64,000 nt of DNA from Methylotenera sp. (GTDB lineage Bacteria > Pseudomonadota > Gammaproteobacteria > Burkholderiales > Methylophilaceae): NCBI RefSeq assembly GCF_029945705.1, contig NZ_JAQSDC010000049.1, positions 1 to 64,000 of the forward strand, in the 5' to 3' direction. Below are positions 40,434 to 49,980 of this stretch, piece by piece (the first letter of the stretch is position 1; each line of letters begins with the position of its first letter). Made by a program: the position numbers and the translations under genes. The notes under the pieces are model-generated. The model was given only the letters and a program-made list of their open reading frames with translations, searched no databases and was not told the origin of the DNA.

Positions 40434-41840
40434 ATGAACTATAGCGTATTTGAAGTTTTCCGCATTGGTATTGGCCCCTCAAGCTCACATACAGTTGGGC
40501 CGATGATTGCGGTAAACCGTTTTCTTTTAGAGATTGAAAAGCGCGGCTTAATTCAACAAGTCGCTGAAGTTAAAATCCACCTATTTGGATCGTTAGCGCT
40601 CACAGGTAAAGGTCATGGAACAGATTATGCCGTGATTGCTGGCTTGGTTGGCGCACTGCCTGACCAAGTTGACCCTGCAAGCATCATTCCGCTAGTTGAA
40701 TCCATTAAAGAAACTGGCCGTTTAATGTTAATGAATACCGTTGAAATTCCATTTGATTTCAATACGCATTTGGTTTTTCATCATCATCAATCATTACCTC
40801 AGCATCCTAACGGCATGGTATTGCAGGCATTTTATGATGATGGAGATTCACTGCACCGTAATTCATACTTTTCAATTGGTGGCGGCGCAGTTTTGGATGA
40901 GCAAGAAATTCTCCGCACCACAAAAACTAGTGCTATCGTTAAAGAAACCCCTACTTCTACTCCATTCTGGTTTGATAATGCAGCAGATCTATTGAAAATG
41001 GGCAACGCAAAAAATCTTTCAATTGCTGAGATCGTTTGGGGCAACGAATTAAGATACCAAAATGCAGAAGAAACACGCAGCAAGTTACTGCGCGTTTGGG
41101 ATGTCATGAATGCCAGCATTGAACGTGGACTTGTGACAGAAGGCATGTTGCCAGGTGGGCTAAAAGTAAAACGTAGAGCCCATTTACTCTACAAACAAGC
41201 CAGCACAGTCGGCGGTAAATTATCATCAGATTTTCAATCAATGGACATGGTGAGTGCCTTTGCCATTGCGGTGAATGAAGAAAACGCTTGTGGTGGGCGC
41301 GTAGTCACCGCACCAACTAACGGCTCTGCTGGCGTAATACCAGCCGTGTTAAGTTATTTCACGCGTTTTTGCCAACAGCAAAGAACAAAAACTGAAATCG
41401 AAGACAACATCATTAAGTTTTTACTCACCGCTGCGGGCATAGGCATGCTTTACAAAAAGAATGCCTCTATATCAGCCGCTGAAATGGGCTGCCAAGGTGA
41501 GATTGGCGTTTCATGCTCGATGGCGGCAGCGGGTTTAGCAGCTGTGCTCGGTGCAAATAACGAACAAATTGAAAATGCAGCTGAAATCGCTATGGAACAC
41601 AATTTAGGCATGAGTTGCGACCCAATTGGTGGCTTAGTTCAAATTCCATGCATTGAACGCAATAGCATGGGTGCAGTTAAAGCCATTAATGCGGCACGCT
41701 TAGCGATGATGCATGAAGGTGGCCACATTGTATCGTTGGATGCCGTGATTGAAACCATGCGCCAAACGGGTGTGGATATGCAATCAAAATATAAAGAAAC
41801 CGCGCTTGGCGGATTAGCGATAAATGTCGTCGCTTGCTAG
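40434..41840 (+). CDS. sdaA: L-serine ammonia-lyase (single-chain, iron-sulfur)
   Basis: This enzyme deaminates L-serine to pyruvate and ammonia using a [4Fe-4S] cluster. The N-terminal beta domain begins with [20 protein letters not shown]. The alpha part has [18 protein letters not shown] and cluster cysteines in [20 protein letters not shown] and [11 protein letters not shown]. Length is 468 residues. Its position between soxG and glyA indicates that it drains the serine formed from glycine into central metabolism. Confidence 0.93.
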   Translation: MNYSVFEVFRIGIGPSSSHTVGPMIAVNRFLLEIEKRGLIQQVAEVKIHLFGSLALTGKGHGTDYAVIAGLVGALPDQVDPASIIPLVESIKETGRLMLMNTVEIPFDFNTHLVFHHHQSLPQHPNGMVLQAFYDDGDSLHRNSYFSIGGGAVLDEQEILRTTKTSAIVKETPTSTPFWFDNAADLLKMGNAKNLSIAEIVWGNELRYQNAEETRSKLLRVWDVMNASIERGLVTEGMLPGGLKVKRRAHLLYKQASTVGGKLSSDFQSMDMVSAFAIAVNEENACGGRVVTAPTNGSAGVIPAVLSYFTRFCQQQRTKTEIEDNIIKFLLTAAGIGMLYKKNASISAAEMGCQGEIGVSCSMAAAGLAAVLGANNEQIENAAEIAMEHNLGMSCDPIGGLVQIPCIERNSMGAVKAINAARLAMMHEGGHIVSLDAVIETMRQTGVDMQSKYKETALGGLAINVVAC

Positions 41841-41899
41841 TCATTAATTAAGTCAATGTCCTGCCAAAATCATATCTTAATGAATTGGAAAGAGTCCAA

Positions 41900-43177
41900 A
41901 TGAACCAGACTAAAGCACCCTTCTTCTCAGCATCTCTTGCCGACGCTGACCCAGCAATTCAATCTGCGGTCAATGAAGAGCTAGTTAGACAACAATCACA
42001 AATTGAACTGATTGCTTCTGAAAATATTGTCTCGCGTGCGGTGCTAGAAGCACAAGGCACAGTGTTAACCAATAAATATGCTGAAGGCTATCCTGGTAAA
42101 CGTTATTACGGCGGTTGTGAATTTGTCGATAAAGTTGAAACGCTGGCTATCGACCGATTAAAACAACTATTCGGTGCAAAATTCGCCAATGTGCAGCCCC
42201 ATTCTGGCGCGCAGGCCAATGGTGCCGTGATGTTAGCCATTGCAAAACCTGGGGATACTATTTTAGGTATGTCACTGGATGCTGGCGGACACTTAACTCA
42301 TGGTGCCAGACCCGCGCTTTCAGGAAAATGGTTTAACGCAGTGCAATACGGCGTGCGACGTGAAGACTATCGCTTAGATTATGAGCAAGTTGAGGCGCTG
42401 GCCAACGAGCATAAACCTAAAGTGATTATCGCTGGCTATTCAGCCTATCCACGTGCTGTAGATTTTGCTCGCTTCCGCGAAATTGCGGATAGCGTAGGCG
42501 CTACTTTGATGGTGGATATGGCGCATTTTGCTGGAATCGTAGCGGCTGGCCGTCATCAAAACCCAGTTGAACATGCACATATCGTGACATCGACCACACA
42601 TAAAACGCTACGGGGCCCTCGCGGTGGTGTGATACTGACTAATGATGAAGATTTGATTAAAAAAATAAATTCTGCCGTTTTCCCTGGCTTGCAAGGAGGT
42701 CCACTCATGCACGTGATTGCAGGTAAAGCTGTTGCCTTTGGTGAGGCACTTCAACCTGAATTCAAAACCTATATTGACCGAGTATTAGCCAATGCAAAAG
42801 CATTGGGTGAAGTGCTAGTTGCTGGTGGAGTTGACTTGGTAACAGGTGGCACAGACAATCATTTAGTCTTGGTTGATTTGCGCCCAAAAGGTTTAAAAGG
42901 AAATCAAGTTGAACATGCATTAGAGCGCGCGGGTATTACTTGTAACAAAAATGGTATTCCATTCGATGACGAAAAACCAACCGTCACTTCTGGCGTACGT
43001 TTAGGCACACCAGCAGGTACAACACGTGGCTTTGGTGAGTCTGAATTCCGTCAAGTAGGTGAGTTGATCTTACAGGTATTTGAAGGTCTTAAAAACAACC
43101 CGGATGGCGATGAAGTCGTTGAAAAACGTGTTCGTGGTGAAATTTTGGTCTTATGTAATCGTTTTCCAATTTACTAA
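41900..43177 (+). CDS. glyA: Serine hydroxymethyltransferase
   Basis: GlyA interconverts glycine plus 5,10-methylene-THF with serine plus THF, using PLP. The PLP lysine is in [26 protein letters not shown] and [11 protein letters not shown] are present. I place the start at the ATG at 41900, with GGAAAG upstream; the frame extends to a TTG at 41885. The 425 residues are slightly longer at the C terminus than the E. coli enzyme. It is probably a pathway-dedicated copy like glyA1 next to soxBDAG in Pseudomonas, with a housekeeping copy elsewhere; that cannot be checked here. Confidence 0.93.
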   Translation: MNQTKAPFFSASLADADPAIQSAVNEELVRQQSQIELIASENIVSRAVLEAQGTVLTNKYAEGYPGKRYYGGCEFVDKVETLAIDRLKQLFGAKFANVQPHSGAQANGAVMLAIAKPGDTILGMSLDAGGHLTHGARPALSGKWFNAVQYGVRREDYRLDYEQVEALANEHKPKVIIAGYSAYPRAVDFARFREIADSVGATLMVDMAHFAGIVAAGRHQNPVEHAHIVTSTTHKTLRGPRGGVILTNDEDLIKKINSAVFPGLQGGPLMHVIAGKAVAFGEALQPEFKTYIDRVLANAKALGEVLVAGGVDLVTGGTDNHLVLVDLRPKGLKGNQVEHALERAGITCNKNGIPFDDEKPTVTSGVRLGTPAGTTRGFGESEFRQVGELILQVFEGLKNNPDGDEVVEKRVRGEILVLCNRFPIY

Positions 43178-43280
43178 TCATTACCCCTGCAAACATTAGT
43201 GACTTGAAATGAAGTTTTAATCACATAGCCTATGTAATATTACTTAATCAGTTTCTTAATTTTTTATTTAAGGAAGCAAG

Positions 43281-44264
43281 ATGTCAGAATCGTCAACAAA
43301 AATACATCAAGAAAGCATCGTCATTGATGGTTTAAATATTTCAAAATGGGAACGCCCTGTTTTTGAAGATATGAAAAAAGGTGGTCTCAGCGCTGTCAAT
43401 TGCACAATTTCCGTGTGGGAAGGCTTTCAAGGTACGGTTGGCAATGTCATCGACATGAAAAATCTCATTCGTGAAAGCAGCGATTTATTAACCTTAGTCA
43501 ATAACGTTGCTGATATTCGTCGTGCAAAAGCTGAGGGTAAAACTGGGATTATTTTAGGCTTTCAAAATGCCCATGCTTTCGAAGATAATTTAGGTTATAT
43601 CGAAATATTTGCTGATTTAGGTGTGCGTGTTGTTCAGCTCTGCTATAACACACAAAACCTTATTGGCACCGGTTGTTATGAGCGCGATGGCGGTTTATCT
43701 GGCTTCGGTCGCGAGGTGATTGCAGAAATGAATCGTGTTGGCATTATGGTAGATTTGTCACATGTAGGCGGCAATACTTCTACCGAAGCGATTCTAGCTT
43801 CAAGCAAACCAGTCTGCTATTCACATTGCCTTCCAACTGGCTTAAAACAGCACCCTCGCAACAAAGACGATGAACAACTCAAATTCATCGTAGATCATGG
43901 CGGTTTTATTGGCGTTACAATGTTCCCGCCATTTCTTAAACGTGGCAGCGAAGCCACCGTAGATGACTACGTTGAAGCTTTTGATTACATCATCAATTTG
44001 GTAGGTGATGACTGTGTCGGGATAGGTACTGACTTTACTCAAGGTTACGGAAAACCATTTTTTGAATGGTTAACACACGACAAAGGTCGCCATCGTCGGT
44101 TAACCGATTTTGGTACTGTGATAAACCCAGAAGGCTTCCGCACCATAGGTGACTTTCCAAATTTAACAGAAGCAATGGAACGCGCTGGTTGGAGTGAAAA
44201 CCGTATTCGCAAAGTACTAGGTGAAAACTGGTTACGTGTTTTTGGCGAAGTTTGGACTGCATAA
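43281..44264 (+). CDS. M19 renal dipeptidase-like protein of betaine clusters
   Basis: This 327-residue TIM-barrel protein belongs to the M19 membrane dipeptidase family and resembles the homologue found in Pseudomonas betaine-catabolic clusters (PA5396 type). Compared with M19 enzymes, the first zinc motif HxD is LxI (L18, I20 in IDGLNIS) and the bridging Glu is Gln95 (GFQNAH). The second-site His161 (DLSHV), His182 (YSHCL), Arg193 (HPRN) and Asp251 (GIGTDF) are kept. A normal two-zinc dipeptidase is therefore unlikely. Its ribosome binding site AAGGA is good. Its function in betaine use is unknown. Confidence 0.8.
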   Translation: MSESSTKIHQESIVIDGLNISKWERPVFEDMKKGGLSAVNCTISVWEGFQGTVGNVIDMKNLIRESSDLLTLVNNVADIRRAKAEGKTGIILGFQNAHAFEDNLGYIEIFADLGVRVVQLCYNTQNLIGTGCYERDGGLSGFGREVIAEMNRVGIMVDLSHVGGNTSTEAILASSKPVCYSHCLPTGLKQHPRNKDDEQLKFIVDHGGFIGVTMFPPFLKRGSEATVDDYVEAFDYIINLVGDDCVGIGTDFTQGYGKPFFEWLTHDKGRHRRLTDFGTVINPEGFRTIGDFPNLTEAMERAGWSENRIRKVLGENWLRVFGEVWTA

Positions 44265-44307
44265 TTTAAGCAGAGCAACACTATTATTAAGAATTTAGGA
44301 GATAGAA

Positions 44308-44868
44308 ATGCAGCCATTAGTACCGATTGAAGTTGACGAAAAAACAGGCGTTTGGACCACTGATAGTCTTCCTATGTTGTATGTTCCACGTCATTTTTTT
44401 ACAAACAATCATTTGGCGGTTGAAGACGCGCTTGGCGTTCAGAAGTATTCTGAAATTCTTTACGAAGCTGGTTATAAATCCGCCTATTTCTGGTGTGAAA
44501 AAGAAGCTGAAAAACACCAGTTAACTGGCATGGACGTATTTGATCATTATCTGAAACGTTTATCACAACGTGGCTGGGGTCTATTTAGCTTTGAGTCCGT
44601 AGACCCAAAATCAGGCCGTGCAGAAATCAAATTAGAATATTCATCATTCGTGCTTGCACAACCTGATAAACCTGGAAAGTTATGCTATATGTTCTCAGGT
44701 TGGTTTGCTGGTGCGATGGATTGGGTAACGCAAGAGAAAGGCCATACAGCACATACAAATTGTGGTGAGGTTAGCTGCGCTGAAACATATTGCACAGAAT
44801 CACAGTGCGGTGGAAGTGGGCACGGTCACTGCATATTCACTGTGACGCCATTACCTCACAAAGCCTAA
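44308..44868 (+). CDS. V4R-domain (DUF5943-like) protein of betaine clusters
   Basis: This 186-residue protein has an N-terminal part ending around residue 60 (LYEAGYKSAYFWCEKEA) and a C-terminal 4-vinyl-reductase-like (V4R) domain. The tail has five cysteines: NCGEVSCAETYCTESQC and HGHCIF. V4R domains bind small hydrophobic ligands or metals. The homologue in Pseudomonas lies next to dgcA (PA5397 type). Its constant neighbours suggest a helper role in dimethylglycine or sarcosine metabolism, but no reaction is known to me. Its ribosome binding site is AGGAG. Confidence 0.75.
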   Translation: MQPLVPIEVDEKTGVWTTDSLPMLYVPRHFFTNNHLAVEDALGVQKYSEILYEAGYKSAYFWCEKEAEKHQLTGMDVFDHYLKRLSQRGWGLFSFESVDPKSGRAEIKLEYSSFVLAQPDKPGKLCYMFSGWFAGAMDWVTQEKGHTAHTNCGEVSCAETYCTESQCGGSGHGHCIFTVTPLPHKA

Positions 44869-44888
44869 CCTGACATATTGGAAAACCC

Positions 44889-46952
44889 ATGCGCTACCCT
44901 AACCTTTTCTCACCCTTTACGCTGAATAAGCTAACACTTAGAAACCGTATTGTCAGCACAGCACATGCTGAAGTGTATGCAGAACAAGGCGGCTTGCCTG
45001 GTGAGCGTTACATTCGCTACTATGAAGAAAAAGCCAAAGGTGGTTTAGGATTGGCAATTTGCGGCGGTTCAAGCCCCGTGTCGATTGATAGCCCACAAGG
45101 CTGGTGGAAGTCTGTGAACTTATCTACAGACAAGATAATAGAGCCACTTTCAAACTTAGCAGAAGCCATGCACAGGCATGGCGCTAAGATTATGATTCAA
45201 GCTACACATATGGGCCGTCGTTCTGCATATTATGGTGAACATTGGCCGCATTTAGTCACCCCAAGTGGCGTGCGCGAGCCAGTACACCGCGGTAACGCAA
45301 AAACCATTGAAGCTGAAGAGATTCGTCGCATTATTAAAGACTTTGCATTAGCCGCCAAGCGCGTACAAGCCGCAGGCATGGATGGCATTGAGATATCGGC
45401 CGCGCATCAACATTTAATTGATCAATTCTGGAGTCCTCGCAGCAACTTTCGTACTGATGAATTTGGCGGTAGTTTAGCCAATCGCATGCGCTTTGGTGTT
45501 GAAGTGCTAACAGCAGTCCGTGAAGCCGTAGGTGCAGACTTTTGTGTCGGTATGCGCATGTGTGGCGATGAATTCCATGAAGATGGTTTAGATCATGAAA
45601 CGCTAAAAGAAATTGCCCAGTACATGTCAGAAACTGGTTTGATTGATTTCATCAGCGTTGTTGGCTCAGGCGCCGACACACATAACACCATTGCCAATTG
45701 CATGCCACCGATGGCATTGCCACCTGAGCCATTTGTACATTTGGCAGCTGGTATTAAATCTGTGATTAAAATCCCATTAATGCATGCGCAAAGCATTCGC
45801 GATGCAACTCAGGCTGAACGAATATTAGAAAATTGCTGGGTAGATTTAGTAGGAATGACCCGAGCCCACTTAGCTGATCCGCATTTAGTGACCAAAATCC
45901 GTGACGGTCGCGAAGATGAAATTAAGCAATGTGTAGGTGCGAATTACTGTATTGACCGGCAATACCTTGGTCAAGATGTATTGTGCATTCAAAATGCGGC
46001 CACTTCACGTGAAGCCACCATGCCGCATATCATTGTTAAAACCACTGGTAAAAAACGTAAAGTAGTTGTAATTGGCGCAGGCCCAGCAGGTTTGGAAGCT
46101 GCGCGAGTTTCTGCAGAGCGCGGTCACGATGTGGTTTTATTTGAACGCAATATGAGTGTTGGTGGCCAAGTAAACTTAGCGTCAAAAGTGCCTCAGCGTG
46201 AACAAATGGCGGGCATTATCCGCTGGTTTGACATGGAAACAAAACGTTTAGGCATAGACAGACGATTTGGTGTAGCTGCCGACAGTGCGATGATACTTGC
46301 TGAGAAACCAGATATTGTTGTGTTAGCCACCGGTGGCAGCAGCCATATGCATCAAGTCCCCGCTTGGGGCGTTGCTGAAGGGCTAGCTGTTAGCTCATGG
46401 GATATTTTATCCGAGCGCGTAGCCCCTGGCAAAAACGTGCTTATTTATGACTCCATGAGCACCCATGCGGGCTTTGGTACAGCAGACTTCATTGCAAGTC
46501 GCGGCAATAATGTTGAACTAGTGACGCCTGACGTGAAAGTGGCAGATGATGTAGGTGGAACTACCTTCCCTATTTTCTATCGCCGCCTATACGCGCTTGG
46601 CATCATTCCAACACCTAACTACTGGCTAGACCGTGTGTATGCAGAAGGCGATAAAAAAATTGCCGTGATTCGTAATGAGTATACCGAAGAGCTAGAAGAG
46701 CGAGCAGTAGATCAGGTGGTGATTGAAAATGGCACCACCCCAAATGATGAGCTGTATTGGGCGCTTAAAGAACAATCAGCCAATCATGGTCAAACCGACA
46801 TCAACACCTTATTCGCTTCAGAGGCACAGCCTGCTTTATCCATGCCGTTAAAAGAAGGTGAGTTTTTGCTCTACCGTGTAGGTGATTGTATTTCTATGCA
46901 TAATATTCATGGTGCAATTTATGATGCGCTACGTCTATGTAAAGACTTCTAA
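44889..46952 (+). CDS. dgcA: Dimethylglycine demethylase subunit DgcA
   Basis: DgcA resembles trimethylamine dehydrogenase: an N-terminal Old Yellow Enzyme FMN barrel (about 1-345), an iron-sulfur linker, and a C-terminal FAD/NAD-like domain starting VVVIGAGPAGLEAARVSAERG near residue 385. It converts dimethylglycine to sarcosine with DgcB. The linker reads QCVGANYCIDR then VLCIQN, with C348, C354 and C366, but Ala351 stands where the second cysteine of the usual CxxCxxC cluster motif would be. The length of 687 residues is normal for the family. It is followed directly by dgcB. Confidence 0.9.
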   Translation: MRYPNLFSPFTLNKLTLRNRIVSTAHAEVYAEQGGLPGERYIRYYEEKAKGGLGLAICGGSSPVSIDSPQGWWKSVNLSTDKIIEPLSNLAEAMHRHGAKIMIQATHMGRRSAYYGEHWPHLVTPSGVREPVHRGNAKTIEAEEIRRIIKDFALAAKRVQAAGMDGIEISAAHQHLIDQFWSPRSNFRTDEFGGSLANRMRFGVEVLTAVREAVGADFCVGMRMCGDEFHEDGLDHETLKEIAQYMSETGLIDFISVVGSGADTHNTIANCMPPMALPPEPFVHLAAGIKSVIKIPLMHAQSIRDATQAERILENCWVDLVGMTRAHLADPHLVTKIRDGREDEIKQCVGANYCIDRQYLGQDVLCIQNAATSREATMPHIIVKTTGKKRKVVVIGAGPAGLEAARVSAERGHDVVLFERNMSVGGQVNLASKVPQREQMAGIIRWFDMETKRLGIDRRFGVAADSAMILAEKPDIVVLATGGSSHMHQVPAWGVAEGLAVSSWDILSERVAPGKNVLIYDSMSTHAGFGTADFIASRGNNVELVTPDVKVADDVGGTTFPIFYRRLYALGIIPTPNYWLDRVYAEGDKKIAVIRNEYTEELEERAVDQVVIENGTTPNDELYWALKEQSANHGQTDINTLFASEAQPALSMPLKEGEFLLYRVGDCISMHNIHGAIYDALRLCKDF

Positions 46953-46954
46953 TC

Positions 46955-48850
46955 ATGCTCATGATGAACTACAGCATTACCGCACTATTTTGGCTAGCAA
47001 CAGCAACATTGTTGCTAGGTCTGTGGAAACGTACAAAATTATGGCGTGCAGGCCAGCCTGCGGAATTTGCATGGTTAAATCTATTAGCCATTCCTAAACG
47101 TTATTTTGTAGATTTGCACCATGTGGTTGCGCGTGAACCTTTTATTGCCCGCACTCACGTTGCCACCGCTGGTGGCGCTGTAGCAGCATTAGGCTTAGTC
47201 GCGATTAATTACGGTTTAATGCTGTATTGCGCGGCGCTAAATTGGGCTATATTAGCCGCCACGGCAATCATGTTGATTGGTGTGTTTTTTGTATGGTTAA
47301 GACGCCGCAACGCCCCCGCTCGCCTATCTCGTGGCGCATGGAGCCGACTACCCTACTCACTTGCTGCATTCGCACTAGGTTTGCTGATTGTTAATCTGCC
47401 AGTCACTGTACTTTCTGCTGGCGTTGCAGTGTTTGCTTTATTACTACTCTTAGTAGGCTCAGCCGAACTAGCTTTAGGCATTGGTCTCGGCGGCCCAATG
47501 AAGCACGCCATTGCTGGTTTGTTACACCTTGCTTTTCATCCACGCCAAGAGCGCTTTAGCGGTAAATTATCTACTGCACTCATGACCTTAGACCTGACCA
47601 ATCAAGAGTACGGCATTAATAAACCTTCAGACTTTAAATGGAATCAATTATTGGGTTTTGACGCCTGCGTGCAATGCGGAAAATGTGAAGCGGCTTGTCC
47701 GGCCTTTGCTGCAGGCCAACCACTTAACCCTAAAAAACTCATCCAGGATTTAGTGCTAGGCTTATCCAATGATGAAAAATCTGGCAAAACGGATGCCAAT
47801 TTTGCAGGTAGCCCGTATCCGGGACTGCCAATTGGTGAGCATTCTGGCAGCATGCATGCGCCTATTGTACCCTCGCTCATAGAAGCCGAAACACTATGGT
47901 CTTGCACTACTTGTAGAGCTTGTGTGCAAGAGTGTCCAATGTTAATTGAGCATGTAGATGCCATCGTAGGTTTGCGCCGCAACCTCACCTTAACGCAAGG
48001 GGCTGCGCCAGGCAAAGCACCTCAGACCTTAGAAAACCTACGTCAAACCGCTACGGTTGGTGGTTACGATAGAAATGCACGCTACCATTGGGCCGTTGAT
48101 TTAGACGTTAAAACCATCCAGCCAAATATGCCTGTTGATCTATTATTGGTGGCTGGAGAAGGCGCATTTGACATGCGTTACCAACGCACCTTACGCGCAC
48201 TAGTTAAGCTTCTCAAGGCAGCAAAAATGGATTTTGCGGTGATGGGTGCCTTAGAACGCGATACTGGCGATACTGCAAGACGACTTGGTGATGAAGCTAC
48301 ATTTCAGTCATTGGCAAAGCAAAATATTGATACGTTTAATAGCCTTACATTTAAGCGTATTGTCACGGCAGATCCACATGTGATGCACAGTCTAAAGAAT
48401 GAATACCCTGCCCTTGGTGGCAACTATGAAGTATTGCATCACACCACATTACTTGCGCAGCTAGCTAGCAGCGGTCAATTAAAATTAGGTAAGTCCGCTG
48501 AAACTCGGAAATTAACTTACCACGACCCCTGTTATTTGGGGCGTTACAACGGTGAAACTGATGCGCCACGCGATTTGCTTAAAGCCATTGGTTTACAAGT
48601 GAATGAGATGGAACGTTCAGGCTTACGTGGTCGCTGCTGTGGAGGTGGTGGCGGTGCGCCGCTGACAGATATTCCAGGCAAACAACGTATTCCAGACATT
48701 CGTATTCAGGATGCTCGCAATATAGGCGCAGAGTTGGTTGCAGTCGGCTGCCCACAATGCACCTCAATGTTAGAAGGTGTCGTTAGAAATCGTCCTGACG
48801 TATTAGATATTGCTGAACTAGTGGCATCGGTTATGGAGCATGCATCATGA
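46955..48850 (+). CDS. dgcB: Dimethylglycine demethylase subunit DgcB (iron-sulfur)
   Basis: DgcB is a membrane-anchored iron-sulfur protein. It has several hydrophobic segments in the first 200 residues, two ferredoxin-type motifs (CVQCGKCEAACP and CTTCRACVQECP), and a C-terminal CCG domain with YHDPCYLGRYNG, RCCGGGGG and VGCPQCTSML. It most likely passes electrons from DgcA, or from the EtfAB pair, to the membrane quinone pool. It starts 2 bases after dgcA and its stop overlaps the etfA ATG. Confidence 0.88.
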   Translation: MLMMNYSITALFWLATATLLLGLWKRTKLWRAGQPAEFAWLNLLAIPKRYFVDLHHVVAREPFIARTHVATAGGAVAALGLVAINYGLMLYCAALNWAILAATAIMLIGVFFVWLRRRNAPARLSRGAWSRLPYSLAAFALGLLIVNLPVTVLSAGVAVFALLLLLVGSAELALGIGLGGPMKHAIAGLLHLAFHPRQERFSGKLSTALMTLDLTNQEYGINKPSDFKWNQLLGFDACVQCGKCEAACPAFAAGQPLNPKKLIQDLVLGLSNDEKSGKTDANFAGSPYPGLPIGEHSGSMHAPIVPSLIEAETLWSCTTCRACVQECPMLIEHVDAIVGLRRNLTLTQGAAPGKAPQTLENLRQTATVGGYDRNARYHWAVDLDVKTIQPNMPVDLLLVAGEGAFDMRYQRTLRALVKLLKAAKMDFAVMGALERDTGDTARRLGDEATFQSLAKQNIDTFNSLTFKRIVTADPHVMHSLKNEYPALGGNYEVLHHTTLLAQLASSGQLKLGKSAETRKLTYHDPCYLGRYNGETDAPRDLLKAIGLQVNEMERSGLRGRCCGGGGGAPLTDIPGKQRIPDIRIQDARNIGAELVAVGCPQCTSMLEGVVRNRPDVLDIAELVASVMEHAS

Positions 48851-49980
48851 GTGATGAAAATAACATTAAGCGTATCAACCCGCGCCGGGCTTATAAAATC
48901 ATGGCGGATGGCGTCAAGCGTATTGTATTAGGCAGTATCTCTGATTTCGTGGCGCATGAAGCGACATCTCACCATGGCACAAACAAACCTGTTCGTACAC
49001 CAAGCGCACCGAAAGCGCGTGTATTGGTAATTGCTCATAGCGATAGAGGTATGCTGGATGACCATGCAAGGCAGGCGCTAGCCGCCGCGGCCATTCTAGC
49101 GGATGCCAATACGGCAGTTGTAGTTTTGGTGTTAGGTGAATTGCGTGAAGATTTATCCAATGCTGGTGCAGATGAAGTGCTAGTGATTGCTGAGTTAGAT
49201 TATCAAACATTTCAACCTGATGTTGAAGTGAGTTGTGCAAAAACAATCATAGCGTCAATTGTGCCGAAGCATATTTTTATGCCAGATAATTTGATTGGTG
49301 ACGGCGATCTAGGACGCAGGCTAATCGCTTGCTATCCAGAAAAATCAGCTGCAACGCATGTCATAGAGCTAAACAATGTACAAGTGGCGAACTATCAATT
49401 AGGCGGTACGTCTTTAGCATTAACCAGCTTACCTTATATCGTTTTACTTGCCGCCGATACAACTGACTCGCGCCTAGCCTTTAGCGCTGCAGCACAAAAA
49501 CTGGATAGTACATTCGCTAACCAAAATACAGCTAAAAGCCAAAAAAGCAACTATACAAATTTAGGTATGCAAACTATCTCTGCAGCCAACATCGCTTTAG
49601 AAGAAGCTGACTTTATCGTTTCTGCGGGCAATGGGGTGGATAACGTAACAACCTTACAAGCATTGGCTGCGTCTTTAGATGCAGCGATTGGTGCCAGTCG
49701 CGTGGCGGTAGATGATGGAAAATTTACGCGCGACAAGCAGATTGGTGCAACGGGTAAAACAGTCACCGCCAGCACTTACTTAGCCATTGGTATATCTGGT
49801 GCGGTACAACATTTACAAGGTATTAAAGATTGCCGCCATGTGATTGCGATTAACCGCGACAATAGCGCGCCCATTATAAAGCGGGCAGATTTGTCTGTGA
49901 TTGGCGATGCCGAAAGCATTATGCAAGAACTGATTACCGCTATTGCACAAGTTAAATCATCTGCGCAGGAGGCCGCATGA
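48847..49980 (+). CDS. etfA: Electron transfer flavoprotein alpha subunit-like
   Basis: The C-terminal third matches the FAD-binding domain of EtfA (DKQIGATGKTVTASTYLAIG, GISGAVQHLQGI and AINRDNSAPIIKRADLSVIGD), and the N-terminal part is the ETF nucleotide-binding fold. The first 50 residues carry an extra basic extension (INPRRAYKIMADGVKRIV). This gene pair accompanies dgcAB in Pseudomonas and is needed to accept electrons from dimethylglycine oxidation. ATGA overlaps with both neighbours suggest coupled translation. Confidence 0.88.
   Translation: MSDENNIKRINPRRAYKIMADGVKRIVLGSISDFVAHEATSHHGTNKPVRTPSAPKARVLVIAHSDRGMLDDHARQALAAAAILADANTAVVVLVLGELREDLSNAGADEVLVIAELDYQTFQPDVEVSCAKTIIASIVPKHIFMPDNLIGDGDLGRRLIACYPEKSAATHVIELNNVQVANYQLGGTSLALTSLPYIVLLAADTTDSRLAFSAAAQKLDSTFANQNTAKSQKSNYTNLGMQTISAANIALEEADFIVSAGNGVDNVTTLQALAASLDAAIGASRVAVDDGKFTRDKQIGATGKTVTASTYLAIGISGAVQHLQGIKDCRHVIAINRDNSAPIIKRADLSVIGDAESIMQELITAIAQVKSSAQEAA

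Noticed and set aside
43178-43280. Separate operator for the dipeptidase-dgc-gbc genes
   Set aside because: No TGTCG-like pair at 21 bp spacing was found; the gap is AT-rich with only a ribosome binding site clearly visible.
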